A stretch of 64,000 nt of DNA from assembly GCF_032884065.1 (NCBI RefSeq), contig NC_088864.1:25295865-25359864 (forward strand). The letters are read 5' to 3'. Shown piece after piece: positions 9,421-22,345 of the stretch. The position numbers and the translations under genes were made by a program. The number at the start of each line of letters is the position of its first letter. Position 1 is the first letter of the stretch. The notes beneath the pieces are model-generated. The model was not told where the DNA came from. It made no database searches and saw nothing but the letters and a program-made list of their open reading frames with translations. This stretch comes from Artemia franciscana (Eukaryota; Arthropoda; Branchiopoda; Anostraca; Artemiidae).

Positions 9421-11080
9421 AGTAAAAAATTTAAAAATCTTTTTTAAAAATTTTAAATCTTAAAATTTTTATTTTACTTTAAATAATAAAATTTTATTTT
9501 TACCCAGCCAAATATATTACTATTTCTCGGCTGAAACATCTCACCAAAGGAAGCTGTCAATCAAAACCTTTGACAAGACTTGATAACTGGTGCTATTTGA
9601 AGTTTTGACAACCAACGGTCTCTAGAGAATTAAAAGACAGAAGGCTAACCTAACTTCAATTTTGAAGCTCGATGTTTTCAATTTCACTTAATCACGGCCT
9701 TAATCACAACCAAATTTTACATTATCATTGCTATTGTACATTATCATTAGTTTATAACCTAATTTTATTGTTTTCAGAACTTCGAAAAGAAACAAACAAT
9801 ACAATTTTGAAGGTCTATTCATAAAAAAATGATGGATCTGACTACCTATGAGCTTTTCTAATTTCTTACAACCTGAAGTGCTAATTAGGTCTTATGATCT
9901 AATACCAAAAATAAACCATTCTGTGTTTATTTTCTATTAAGTGCCTAGTAATTCAAAGTAGTTTGTTAAAAACCACTGGTCGTTGGACTAATTGGAAGAA
10001 CTCTTTTTTGCGCCATTGTTAAGTGACTTGACTTCTTTGAAACTTTGAAGAAGATCAATATACATTGACTTAAAAAAGGACCGTGACTCAATTAGACTTC
10101 AAGTAATCATGGAAATATGTCATTTTCTTAGAAGTTCAACTTTTTATTATTAAGTCTGTCAATCTCTTTTGTATCGACACTTTAATCAACCCTTTCCAAT
10201 TTATTTAGACTACTCATTTACACTAACTGTCATCATAAATTTTTTTAATGAAGAGTCTAAAGACGTTATCAAGGATCTATCCGAAAGAACAAAAAAAAAC
10301 TTTCAAAGAAAAGAAAAACCTTCCTAAAGAAAAGAGTGTTCAAAAGAAAAATGAGGTTTTTTTCTTCATCGTCTCTTTAGAATAAAGAATTTCACAGCCT
10401 TTTTCTTTTTCAAATACTTAAAGATGCAAACTAGAAATGTTTCGTATAATAGGGAGCTATAATGACCAAGATTTCTTCCAGTTGAGGAAGACATTTCCAT
10501 GCACTTCTGCTTGATTGCTCAAAATCTTTTTCAAAAAACCTTAATATGAAATAACAATAGAAGTAAAGGAATTGGCCCTGTCTATCAATATTATTTGAAA
10601 GTTAACTTTTTTGGCATATGGAACATGTTTATCACAAGGAACAATATAATGAAAAAGGAGGGACTTTTTTGGAATATTTCAAGTAGCGGTATCTCCTCCT
10701 CTTAAGAAGGATTTTCAACTAAGCACCGGTTTTTTAGCCTTGATTGACTGGCTTAAGAGAGTAGGGGAATTTTTTTCATGAGTTGGCTAAATTTTAATTT
10801 CATTACCTATACAATAATCCTCTCATTTCTTCTTCTATTTAACTGATATTCTCTTGTGAAGCTATTTAATCTTGTGAAGCTAATAAAAGCCTAATCTGGT
10901 ATTTAATCTAACGTAAACAAAGAAATGACAATATAAGCTACAGAGAAGATAAGAAGAACTAACTATGAAAAGAATACCAGGTCAGTATTTAGGTTTTTCT
11001 TTGTTCATGTTTTTTTTTTCTTAATGCCAGCAAGAGCTGTCACCAAGTCAGTACATCAAAATTGCCAGCCTTCTTTTCCC
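9421..11080. other. No recognisable gene
   Basis: AT-rich sequence, with a run of TTTAAATTTTAAAT words at 9410-9500. No ORF over 60 codons, transposon signature or RNA gene that I can support. Confidence 0.5.
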
Positions 11081-12100
11081 TGATTAAATAAAAAAAAAAT
11101 ATTTCAAGTAAAACTAATGAGCACAATTAAAACATAGAACGAAAAGGAATTATTCCGTATATGAGGAAGAATTCCCCGTTCTCAACCCCAGGTATTTACG
11201 TTAAAGCCTCAAAGTTCTATGAAGGAAACAGCATCTCCTTTAATATACGAAATAATTTTGCCTCATTTTAAGTTTTGATGTTGCTCCCTATTTTCAGTTG
11301 AAAAAACTTGTCTTTTTTATTTAATTTATAACCGTTTTTATGATCATAACAGGAAATCTCCTTCCCTTCCTCGTGCAAAAATTTTTCTCTAAAAATTACC
11401 CCCGGATAGGCCTACTTTCCTCTTCACGGAAAATCATATCGTTGAAAACCCATCCCCGCCGGTAGAAAATTTCTCCGAAGTTTTTGTATATTTCCAATAA
11501 CAGATACTATATGCGTAGCCTGCAGCCTTATCCTTACTGACTATGGGGGGGTTTATTTCATCTCATAGTTATTAGACCTTCAAAGTATACTGAATTTCAT
11601 AATATTCTATCACAACAATTTTGATGGGATATCTTTGGGGAAAAAAGGGGGTGGAAGGTGAGCTAGTTGCCATCCAATCCTTCTGACCACTGAAAAATTA
11701 TGCTATTGGACAATTGGTTCCGTACGATTATGTCTAGGGAAAAAAACTCAGACGTGATCTTTCTTCTGGCAAAAAAAAATATACAAATTCCACATATTTC
11801 TAGCTAGGTGCTTGACACCTCTATAGTAGGGTCTTCTAATATACTGAATTTGGTGGTGTGATTTTTATTCAGATCCCTTTGCTTATTGGGGCTGTTTTCT
11901 CTTTGAAACTCGATAAATATTTCTCATGTTCGCAGGTTTCCATAGGCACCATTAAAATGAATGAGTTTTATATATATAGAATCAGTAATAAAAGCCAAAT
12001 ATTCTTATGTATGTATTGTTATAAAGATTCCGGTTTTTAGAGTTTAAGCTACTATTTGGCCGAGTCACTCTTCCTTACAGTTAATTACCACGAACTGTTT
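11080..12100 (+). repeat. Family A repeat, copy A4 (old, diverged)
   Basis: Recognisable blocks occur in the canonical order: GTCTTTTTTATTTAAT near 11310, CCAATAACAGATACTATATG near 11492, the 'GTTGCCATCCAATCC' block, 'GTGATCTTTCTTCTGGC' at about 11755, 'CTGAATTTGGTGGTGTG' at about 11845, and the right terminus ACCACGAACTGTTTG ending about 12100. Divergence is much higher than among A1, A2, A6, A8 and A10. Confidence 0.65.
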
Positions 12101-13339
12101 GTTTATATTTTCTTTATAATATAAGCTAACTGCCCTTATTATTTAGTGTCTCCTTCTTTCCGATCAAATTAATTATCAAATCTATTTAACTGATAAACAT
12201 TCTGTTGGGATTATAAGTTAAGAGGTCAAAAGCTATTGTTCCTTCCTCCTTAGAACTCCTCCCTCCCAATGAAGGCAAAAAAGACAGCCATCTCCACATT
12301 TTGCCAAGTATGCCTCGACTTGCAGCACACTGCCATGATTCCTTAACCGTCCGAAACACCACGGACCCTGCTTTTGTTGCTTAGCGGCTTAGAAGGTCTT
12401 ACTCTAATTACTAATCATATGTCGTTATTGAAAGGCAAAATTAAAATTTCAGACCTTTTCCTATTCTTCGCTATTTTTAGAGGGGATTGGTATTCCATCT
12501 TTGGCTTTTCTCGGATTTTTTTCTTATGTGTACATATGTTTGAATTTTCCGTAATTACTGCTTTTTTTCCCCTATTTTTTGCTTTTAATTCAAATTTGAC
12601 ATATGTAGTCTTTAACATAGATTTTAACATGAAATACTAACTCGTCCTATCTCTAGTTGAAGTCTATAGGCTCAGAAACTACATTCGAAACTTCAAGTTC
12701 CATTTAGGTCTATGCGCTTTCGATGCGAAACTGAATCACTCACAACTTTGAAAAACTCCTTGTTTCTTATAATGCTCCATTTGACATGAACAACTGCCTA
12801 AAAAGACAGAAGAAACCTGTCTTGACATTCAATTTAGCTAGCAAGCACTGTTGAACCATGATGTGTTGAAAAAAAGAAGCAACCTCTATATTAAACTTTA
12901 AACTCGGCTATCAAAATCTAGGGCCCTAAAATCTGATTGAAATTTAAATAAATCACATTAATGTTGGTTGTTACTTCCGTCATTGAAGAATTTTACTTTC
13001 TTCTTTTTTAATTCCGTGGAAGCATTCCAGTCCAGCTGTATTAATGCCTATTTAGCTTTAGTGAAGATCATTTGAAAGCCCATTTCGTGGAGCATTTGAA
13101 GTCCATTGTAGTCCGAGTGTCGTTAATTTGACCTGTAGTATATTGATTATTTTTGAGTTTAACTTCAAGTTTTATGTATTGGATTACCCAGTCATCTGAG
13201 TAATTTCTTTATTATAACATCTTTCACAGCGTGAGACTGCTAAAAAAAAAAAAGTTTAGTTGTTATGTGGAAAAGCTTTTTGCTAGTTGCCCAAGTGAGA
13301 AAAATGTTGGGAGACTCTCATATGACCCCGAATCCCCCA
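12101..13339. other. No recognisable gene
   Basis: AT-rich sequence. Open frames at 12374-12640 on both strands are hydrophobic or Lys-rich and look compositional. I see no exon or repeat that I can name. Confidence 0.45.
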
Positions 13340-15015
13340 AAAGAGTACTTACTTGCACTTGTGGTGGGAATCAGGTGTTTCCACCTCGCCCGGCATCGAT
13401 GATCTTAGAGACCTTCTTGGACCATGTTTTTCGACCTTGTGCCAGCTACTCTGCAAGAGTGAGCCACTGTGTTGACCATCTGTGACCGAATTTTCTGAAA
13501 CCTCAGATTGGTTAAAGGTCTGACTTGGCCAGGTTCCACCGGTTCTTCCTCTGTCCTCCTTGGCGTTTCTTCCAGTAGCTAATAGGCTCAACTAGAAGCA
13601 TTTGGCGAGGCAGGTACTCTGGCGGTTTCCGTAATACATGGCCCAACCATTTCAAACGGCGTTCTTTAATAGTGAGCACAACATCTCCCTGAATATTGCA
13701 CATTCGACGTATATTTACGTTGGAGATACGGTCACGTAGCTTTACTCTGAGAATTCTTCGCAGACAAGTATGCTCAAACACCTTAAGTGTATTCTCTTGC
13801 TCTAGTTTTACCGACCATGTTTCGCACCCGTAAAGGAGAACGGTGCGGACTAGTGCCATGTAAATTCGAACTTTCGTTCGGACACTGATTTCGCGGCGAT
13901 TCCATAAGGGTTTCCGAAGGGAGGCAAAGACGCTTTCTGTATTCTCTGTTGGATATCAGCGTTGGAAGATCCGTCAGTACAAAGCTGGGAGCCTAGGTAT
14001 GTGAAACGGTTGACTTTTTCCAGCTGAACTTGGTTGACAGTTAGTGGGAATGGTCCTGTGTCGTGGTTAATAGCCTTGAATTTCGTTTTCTCTGTGCTGA
14101 CTTTCAAGCCGATCAGGTCTGCCCAGGCCACAACGCTGTCAAGCATGTTTTGGGCTTCTACAGGGTATGACAGGAGGCCAACATCATCCGCATAGTCGAG
14201 GCCAGTCAGTGAGAGATTCTGTCCAATCAGTGCTCCTGGATAAGACGATAGAGCATTTTCAAGCACACAACCTATGCAATAATTGAACAGAGTCGGAGAG
14301 AGGACACACCCTTGTTTTACTCCGACCTCAACCAGAAATTCTTCGGTTTCTTCACCGTAGACTCTAACTCGGCTCACTGACACGTCATAGCATGCCTTCA
14401 TCAGTTCAACAAACTTCAGCGGCATTCCGTCATTCTCTAGGATCTTCCAAAGTTTCTGGTGAGTGAGAGAGTCGAAGGCGGCAATGAAGTCCAGGAACAT
14501 CAAGATCAGGGGTAGGTTGTACCTTTCAAACTGCTGGATAATGAGGCGAAAGGTGAAAATATTATCAGTATAGCCTCTATCTGGTCGAGAGCCGGCTTGA
14601 TTTCCTCGAGTTCTTTCCTTCCTTGCCCCTTTGAAGCGGCTCAAGAGTATGATCCCGAATATTTTGACTGCAATGTCTATGAGATTTATTCCGCGGTAAT
14701 TTTTGCATTTGGTTTTGTCTCCTTTCTTATAGAAAGGGAGGATGACTGATGTCTTCCAATCTTTTGGAAAGGTGTTAGTTCTCCACACTTCTTTGAGAAT
14801 GCCATGGATCTTTTCAGCAGTGACCTCAGGGCATTGTTTGTATAAGGCCGTCTTAACCTGGGGCTTTTTGGTTTTTAGGGTCTTGATCGCTTTTATTATT
14901 TCTGCTCTGGTCGGTGTATCAAGCTCGATATCCTAAGGCTCTTTAGACACGGAAGGTGGGAAGGCATCATAAGCAGATGAAGGGGATGGGTTCAGGAGGA
15001 ACTGACGATTAACCC
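13340..15015 (-). mobile_element. 5'-truncated LINE (non-LTR retrotransposon) with RT relic
   Basis: The minus strand encodes a reverse transcriptase. From about 14940 down it reads an I-K-A-I-K-T-L-type segment, then NYRGINL (about 14700), the box with FLDFIAAFDS (first catalytic Asp, about 14500-14470), GVKQGCVLSPTLFN, the catalytic LDYADDVGLL (about 14200) and a thumb region FTYLGSQLCTDG. A frameshift near 13930 moves into a second frame (13859-13512) with YMALVRTVLLYGCETW and ERRLKWLGHVLRKP, typical of the C-terminal region of RTE/CR1-like LINEs. A further frame change near 13530 leads into homologous sequence to about 13370. A TAG interrupts the frame near 14937. Endonuclease and ORF1 are missing. 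Dead copy; clade not certain. Confidence 0.85.
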
Positions 15016-15640
15016 CAAACAAGTAACTAAGACACTAACTCTTACTTCCAACAAGACCTGGCCGTGATTCAAGCTCTCTTTACTTTGCAGAGGATGAACT
15101 TCGTCATGACACAAAAACGAAAAACTCTTACACCTGCTCATCTTCTTCAAAGGTTAACTAATATCCAGTAACTCTTTCTTTTAGATATCCCTAGAGTTTT
15201 CACTTAAAAAGTAGCATTAAATTGAGATATTCTGCAATATAAATTTGGAGGGCAAAAATTCTGTCAGTTAAGTACACATTGAATGGGAGCCTTAGTTCTG
15301 TGGATTTTCACGATTCTAGGTTTTCATCTCCAAATTCTGCTTTCTAACTGAAGCAACATATTTTCCCGCAGCAGAATAACATTTCCCCAGCCAAATACTT
15401 TATATTTGCTATTTTTTCCCTTTTCCTTGAGGATTCCTCCAGCTAAATTCAATTCAAGTTTTCTATTAACAGATGAATAATCTTAGTCTAAAAAGATGAT
15501 TCAATCTATAGCACAGATGATTCAATCTATAGCACAGAAATATTTGAAGCGGACGAGTTAGGTACTATAACAACGAAAGCAAGAAGTTTAAAGGAATCGA
15601 GTAAAAAGCGTAGAAGAAGCTCATACACAAATTCAAAGAA
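15016..15640. other. No gene; 21-bp tandem duplication at 15496-15540
   Basis: Holds a perfect direct duplication of a unit containing GATTCAATCTATAGCACA (two copies, about 15499 and 15520). Nothing else recognisable. Confidence 0.45.
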
Positions 15641-17230
15641 CAATGACCAGCAATAAATAGTCCCTGAAAAGGAGTTCAAGTCACCTGACAGAACAATTTG
15701 ACCTCAAGACTGATTGTTTATTTTATTCGAGCCGAATGATTTTCAAGAAGACTCACAAGAAGTAAATTAGCTTTTGCTGGTGGCTCTTTGTCAAAAATGA
15801 AATGGTCGCTGATCTGAGAAAATTCATGACCACATTCTAGCATCGAATGTGACCCTGCAAACAGTACATGACCCTGTATGATGAGTCAGTTTTCCGGTGA
15901 TACGAAAGGTTTGGAGATGGAATATTTAATGAAGAGACCAAAGGCGAAGATAGTGGTGTCACATTAGACCCATGACTCATGTTACATCCTACTGCAAGAC
16001 CCATTTGATCAATGGGCAAAACATAGTCATGGATATAGGACTGTTAGTTGCAAATATGCCATGTCCTCGGTCGTTACAAGAAATCAAACGATAAAAACCA
16101 TGAGCGCAAAAGAAATAATGAAGGCTAATGAAATACCTATTCTTTACTTCAAAAATTTAAGTAGCAAGGTTTTCATTGCAAGTTAGGGACTACTAAGAGG
16201 TTTGCACTAGACCATTTGCACAACTTGAATTTTTGTGAAGATGTCAAAGCTGTTTCAAGTCCCCATCCTGAGTTGTAAAGTAACACTACCTGTTTACCTT
16301 TTAATGAAACGTCAGTTTACCCAGGAAAAGTTTTGGTGATATTTTCACCGTCAATTGATATTAGCCAGAATAATCCGACCTGTATTTATACTACCCTTCA
16401 TTTTCCGACTTTCCAGCGTGAGAAGCATAATTCCGAGCCTGATTTGACATTTGATGGAACATTCTACTTGAAAACCATTGAATATCACTGACTGACTCAA
16501 TAGAAAGTTTTTGAAGTGCTTAGTTTTACTCTTCGGACAGTTTTACCTTTGAAAGAGATTCTTAGCTGCCATATGATGCAAGCTTCTGGTCTACAGGAAA
16601 TATTGTGGCTGATATATGCACCAAATGCTGTTCAGCAGATTTTCAATGGCTATTTTAGGGATATAAGAGGTCAAGTGCTTGTTGATTGGATCTAAAACCG
16701 TTATTATCGGCACAAATGTGTAATGTAAAGCAGACAAGGGATTTTGATCAGATCGATCTTTGCAAGAGTTCAGACGAGTTTCATGTTTTTCACTCAGTAT
16801 TTGTCGTTGTCTCAAATGGACGCATTAAAGTTAAGGAGGTAGCATAAGAGATGTCAATTTACGTGTTTTCAAGAAAAATCGAGTCCCTCAAACATTCAAT
16901 GCTGAGAATATAAAAGATTATAAAGCTTTGGATTGACGTTTACATGAATGAAGTTGACTTACGGAAGTCTTCAGTTGTGCAATTGGGGCTTTTGCCTCTA
17001 CATTGCAGAACAGATGGTTTAGTTCTTTGCATCTTCCAATGCTCAGTTGTATGTGAAGTCTTATAGAATATATTTAGAAAGTGGTCAACCGGAAGGAAAC
17101 AAAATATCAGAGGTTCAAAAATTCAAAAACGGTAACTTTGTGATACAACACTTCGACAGATTCTGGATTGGTCCTGCCCATGACCTGATCATGGAACAAG
17201 TGTTAATACACTCTCTAATATACAGTTGAG
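15640..17230 (+). pseudogene. Decayed TE-associated protein (uncharacterised family)
   Basis: Many stops and frameshifts, but plus-strand frames carry spaced remnants. EQFDLKTDCLF near 15696 matches a Cys-containing N-terminal motif. Near 16980-17040 there is a QLGAFASTLQNRWF-like stretch. The frame 17047-17229 has GNFVIQHFDRFWIGPAHDLI followed by MEQVL. The pattern 'R/H-S/F-D-R-F-W-x-G-x-x-x-D-L-x-x-E-Q-V-L' belongs to a widespread, uncharacterised invertebrate protein family that I associate with repetitive elements. Assignment is from memory of the family pattern. Function is unknown and this copy cannot make a protein. Confidence 0.4.
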
Positions 17231-18565
17231 GTATAAAACGTAGACACAGTATGATCGAGTCCCAGCTGCTCACATGAAGTTAATTGGTTCCTGCGTGGCT
17301 GCCATCAGCTCTGCACTCCAATAATTATCGATCGCAGCATTTGGGACTTTTCTACTTTTCCTGCATTTTCCTTCTTTAACAGACGAGTGATTTCCAGTGA
17401 TATAGAAACTAGTGGGATCAAGAGGGAGCAGGGGAACTTAGACAAGACTATACCAATAGGTTTTGATATACTGATCGGCAAGAGTGTAAAAGTAAACTCT
17501 TGTTCACTTTTACAGCTAAGAGCTTAGCGATGCTAGCTAACAGGAAGATTAAATTTTTGGATAGCTTTTATGACTTTTGAGATTAAGTTTAATATACGCC
17601 TGCAGGCCCTACCACCCCCCAGCCTTACGTTTTTTTCTGAATTTTAAGCCCTCAAAAAATTTTCTTGGCATCAGATATTTAGTTCCATGTCCCCGAACCA
17701 AAAATGTGTAAAACTGACATATCTCATCACATTTTCAGTAGTTACTCAATTAACATTTTTTTTGTCAAAGCCTCGAATTCAACCAAAAAAACCAACAAAT
17801 TTGAGGAAACTATTGAGCAGCAGACTTTTTAGATTCAGACCCAGCATATATTTTTTGCTCGGGTAGTGAAAGAATCCTTTTTGTTTGAAGTTGATCCCCC
17901 TTTTTCATACATTTCCTAGACTATTTGGCTATGATCTTAACCAGTTCCTCCAATGAATATTGGGTGACCTACATCTAATTGAGAAGCAGTATTAAAGAAA
18001 TTTAGAAGCACATTCTGCTCCAGTCAGCCTTTAGTCTTTAGAAGAAAATAAATCCGAAATCATAATACATTAATGTTCAACAAATGGTTAGTCGAACCAT
18101 TTAGGTTTTAATCTATCTATCTGCCGAAGCATCGAAGCATTAAGGAGATCTTAGTCACCATTTTCATAATTTTAATGTACTTTTGTAGCGTATAAGCGTA
18201 CCTTGTATACGTTCTTCACCAATTTTTTTTCTTTTTGTCTTCCTCAAGTTTAAAAGGTCTTGTGTCTTATGATTGATGCTCATTTTATTTTTTAATTTAA
18301 TTACGGGAATTAAAAATCTAAATCGTCTTAGCAAAGCAGGTTCCAGACATATACTTGTATTTTTAGAAGATTGCAACGATTAGTGCCCACAATAGAAGTA
18401 TGAGTTTTTGTAAAAGAAGTTTAAGTAAGTTTTTATGAAAATGTAACCACACCAGAAAATGACAAACCAAAGGCAGTGTTGAAAGCATCACTTGAAAAAC
18501 TATGTTATGGTCCGGAATTTCAATGAAAAGAAAACCCAAAAGAAAAGAGAGTCCCATTTTAATAG
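17231..18565. other. No recognisable gene
   Basis: AT-rich, short ORFs only. No transposon core, exon or RNA signal that I can support. Confidence 0.45.
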
Positions 18566-18569
18566 TGTA

Positions 18570-19765
18570 ATCAAACAGTTCGTGGTAATGAAATTTAAAA
18601 ACAGATATGTGATACCAATAAAAATATCGAAAGAATCGGCTGATTATGGAGATTCAACTTTCATTAAGTTAAGTATTACTCATCAAAAGCTACAAGCTTG
18701 AGAAAATTGTCTGACTTCCAAAAAAAGATAGAGTTTTAATGGAAACCACACAATGAGATTTAGTGTATCAAAGAACCCTACTGTAGATGTTTGAAGCTCC
18801 TATGTGCCAAAATATGGAATTTGTTATTTTTCCAGACAAAAGATCAAGGAGACGTGTTTATTTATTTGTTTGCTTGTTTTTATTTCCAGGGGTGATCATA
18901 TCAACCCAGTGGGTCTAGAAAATCAGAAGAGGGCTCATTCTAACGGAAATGACAAGTTCTAGTGCCGTTTTTAAGTGAACAAAAAATTAGAGGGCAACTA
19001 GCCCCCCTCCCACGCCTTTTTTTTCCGAAAATCGTCCGATCAAAATATAGAGATAACTATTTTGTTCAGCATAGTTGAAATGCTCAATAACTATGTCTTT
19101 GGAGATAACATGACCCCCCACAGCCACAGGGGAAAGGTCTGCAAATTATGAAATTTGCCCACTGTTTACGTATAGTATCTGTGATTGGGAAATATGCGTG
19201 CATATTTAGGGCGGAGAGGGGAGGACGAATTTTCTGCTGAGGGGATTTTGCACGGGAAAAATTTTCCATGGAGAGGGAAGTTTCGAGGAGGTAAACTTTC
19301 AAGGGGAAATTCAACACCGGGGGAATACGCCAGAGTTCCTATACGAAATTTGTGTATGTATTGCTTTCTGTTTGCCGATTCAATTTTACATGTGGATATA
19401 TTAAAGGTAGTTGTCCGGGGTAAATTTCCACCAGGATTGAATTGCACAGAAGATATTTCCGTGGGAAGGAGTATTTTTCTGGGCAAGTGGAGCCAGATAC
19501 CCTACCCCCCCCCTCCTCAACACCTCGCTCTTTACGCTAAAGTTTTAATTCTGTCCCAATTCACTAAAAACGACTCCTGAAATACAAGGGTCGTTTTATT
19601 AGAACAATAAGTAACTTTTTTAAAGGTGCCAAAAGAGTTTAGCGTGGAAGAGCAAGGTGTTGAGGAAGGGGCAAACCCATTATATACGTAATAGTTTCTA
19701 TTCGTTTAAGTTTTAGTGATGCTCCTTACTTTCAGTTGAAAAAAAAACTGTTTTTTTTTATTATT
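18570..19765 (-). repeat. Family A repeat, copy A5 (diverged, inverted)
   Basis: Starts with AAACAGTTCGTGGTAATG (the terminal palindrome) and runs through the block order of family A in reverse. It ends with GCTCCTTACTTTCAGTTGAA at about 19720. It carries a diverged form of the recurring ORF at 19084-19317 (minus; words YFPITDTIRKQW and CGCGG). The terminal hairpin is imperfect. Confidence 0.65.
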
Positions 19766-22345
19766 TAATATAGAAAATGGGAGCACGTGTCCTAGTTTCA
19801 CTTTCCGTCATCCAAGTCTGATCAATCTTCAGCGAGAAGTGCACTGGTGGATGTCAAGATTCTTTTATCTACATATATTTAAAAAGGCTACCAGAGGTCA
19901 AGCAGAGTTGCCACGGGTAGTATCAAAGCACTGGTTTTATTACTTTTTGATGAAAGTATTACTTCTTGAATACTTTCTATGAAAGGAATACCTTTCCAAT
20001 ACTTTTGTCAATAGTATTACCCTATCTAGAAAAGGGTAATATCACAGGGATATTAGAAATAAAAAATAAGTTATGTCATTGCTCATATCACTGGTTTTTT
20101 ACCATTCAGTTTAGCGTATTAAATTACCATTCAGTTTAAAATATTTTAAAATCTTTTGTGGCAGACTTCTTGATGTCTTTTCGATAGTGCGCTCTCGTAG
20201 ATGTTAATTAAATTCAGAAGTTTTAGAATTTATAATTCGACCTGATGTAATCTTCACTTCAAATGCTTAAAACATCCAGAAAAGTAAATGGTAAAGGTTT
20301 AGATTAGTCTCCTGATAAAAACAGCTTATTCGTACATCATGTTATTCAGTCAAATGGGCTGTAAAGTTGCACGGATACCTTCCAGTAGAAGCAGGATATA
20401 AAAGAATAACAGAAAAGGTTAAAATTAGCTATTGCCGAAGTATAGGATGCAGTGGTTCTGTACCAACATGTAGAATATACAGTAAGAAGTAAATACTTAC
20501 ATATTGATTCGACTGAGCAGCATTTCTTCAAATCCACAGGGTAAAAAATTGTTTTTCCTTTAATTTAGATCGGAAGAAAGCTAAAATTAAAAAAGAAATT
20601 AGGATTTTTTAGAAGGAGGGCGAAACACCTAGAAAACAGCGTGACAGCAATACAAAAAGTACACCATTGGACACTCCATTATTAAAAACCCTAAACTGAA
20701 AGTAAAAAGAAGATACCACAAGGTTTTGAGTCTGATAATGTTAGTGTGATGCTTGAAAAGGATAACAGCCTTAAAGCCATGAAGGATAACATCTCTCATA
20801 AAGAAAGATATTCCCGGGCTTACTGTCTTTGGATGTAGCTGTCACAGCTTTGCACTATGCCCTGCTAAGGTTTTATGAGCAGTTGCCTACAGAGATTATG
20901 AGGTCCATTACAGTTATATACACACAAACATATCAAATAGTCCCAAACAAGTCTAAATAAAAGAACTGGAACTTCAACATAAGGAATTTCAATATTTCTT
21001 TGAAGTAGCTGAGTATGCACTCCTGCACCCTTCTTCAACTTGCTGGTTAGCTTTTAAGGCCGTCTCCAAGAAGTTGGTGATACAGTTTACTGCTTTGACG
21101 TTGTTTTTTTGCCATACTTTGGGTTAAACAGTAATGAAGCTTTGTAAAGTTTTGGTCGACCCCAAGTCTAGCTGTATTACCTATTTCTGAATTTCACTCC
21201 GTCTACGGCCTAAATTTTGAATTTCAGACCCCGGAGGGGAAAATACACGATCTTTTAAATAGCTATGGTGACACTCTCAAAACTGGCAAGGAATTATATC
21301 AAATATTAGCTTTTCACCACACGTTCAGATTTCGGAATAGATTTTTCAAACCCAAGAAACTTTAAATGCATGGAGATGGAAATAAATTTTAAAATTGATC
21401 ATTTTATGATTTGATATTTTACAATTGATGAGAATGACAGTGAGAAACTTGAATACTGACGGCTTGTGGCGACAAAAGACAATTGCCTTCCGTTTTAAAT
21501 CGGGAATTTCTTTGAAATAAAGTGAAGAGTAAGTAAAGTAAGTGAAGACCCCTTCTTCAAATACTAGCCTGGTTATCTCCAAAACTGCTTTATACAGATG
21601 AGCTCCTTCTATAATTTCTCTTTTACACATATTCAGGAACCGCTTCAATGTGTTTTTGGAAGTTGAAGCCCTTATTAGAGAGTGGAGATGACAACCATTT
21701 TTAAACGATGAGCTAGGTGACGGGAAATGTCAGTTTTGGAATTCAGTGTCTATCTTTAAGGACGGCATTGAAGACTCTGCTTTCATTAAAATACCTGTAT
21801 TCACGAAGGTTATTATGTTGTTGCCTCGTAGCAGCCCTTTGTCTCATGTCAGTAGGGAAGGAGGTACTGGATCCAGAGACTTGAGATATTCCAATAGAAC
21901 TAATCAGGTGCACAAAGAAGTGGAAGTCGAAGCTAAACGAACTTGCAAAAAACTTTTTAGATGATTATATTTGTTTTGATAGTCTTTTTAGCTATAAGCA
22001 GATAAAAGAATCTAGACATCCACCCATACACCTCTCGCTGAGGCTTTATCAGATATGGAAGACGAAAACTGAAACTAGGACACGTCCTCTCATTTTCTAT
22101 ATAAAATAAGTTATAAAGATAAGTTTTTTTTTTCAAATGAAAGTAAAAACAACGAATAAAACTTAAACAAACAGAAATTATTGCGTACAGGGAAGTGATA
22201 CCACCCTCCTCAATACCTCGCTCTTCACGCTAAAAATTTTGTACTTAAAACAAAGTTCTATTTGTATAAAGTTCTAATTCTATAAAGTTCTAAAAAAAAG
22301 TTTAGACGACCCTTGTACTTCAGGAGTCGTTCTTAAGAAATTAAA
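19535..22345. mobile_element. Composite foldback element enclosing a hAT-type relic
   Basis: Sequence at about 19535-19890 is repeated in inverted form at about 21975-22345. The outer part is family A hairpin sequence (shared words CGACCCTTGTA and CAGGAGTCGTT). The inner ~120 bp is unrelated to A: TATAGAAAATGGGAGCACGT on the left matches the reverse of ACACGTCCTCTCATTTTCTA on the right, with shared GGTGGATGTC and ATTCTTTTATCT words. The central ~2.1 kb contains decayed hAT-type transposase. Either a long-TIR DNA transposon landed between two inverted A copies, or the A copies and TIRs moved together. Confidence 0.55.
20640..21960 (+). pseudogene. hAT-superfamily transposase relic (ZBED/KIAA1586-like)
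   Basis: A single frame from about 20809 to 21113 with two stops reads VFGCSCHSFALCPAKVL, later SNSPKQV, ELQHKEFQYFFEVAEYALLH and SSTCWLAFKAV, then TALTLFF. This matches the conserved core of hAT-like transposases of the KIAA1586/SCAND3 type: C-x-C-H-S-x-A-L-C, then a S-P-K-x segment, FQ-x-F-x-E-V, and T-R-W-L-S with Arg changed to Cys here. Further relics follow, including LLNSYGDTL near 21258, LTACGDK near 21448, and a possible dimerisation-domain remnant in 21746-21964 (FTKVIMLLPRSSPLSHVS). Numerous stops and frame changes make it inactive. It lies inside the inverted-repeat element 19535-22345. Confidence 0.55.

Noticed and set aside
13231-13485. 84-aa plus-strand ORF
   Set aside because: Mostly antisense to the 3' part of the LINE relic.
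21346-21648. 100-aa minus-strand ORF
   Set aside because: Antisense to the hAT-type relic; no recognisable domain.
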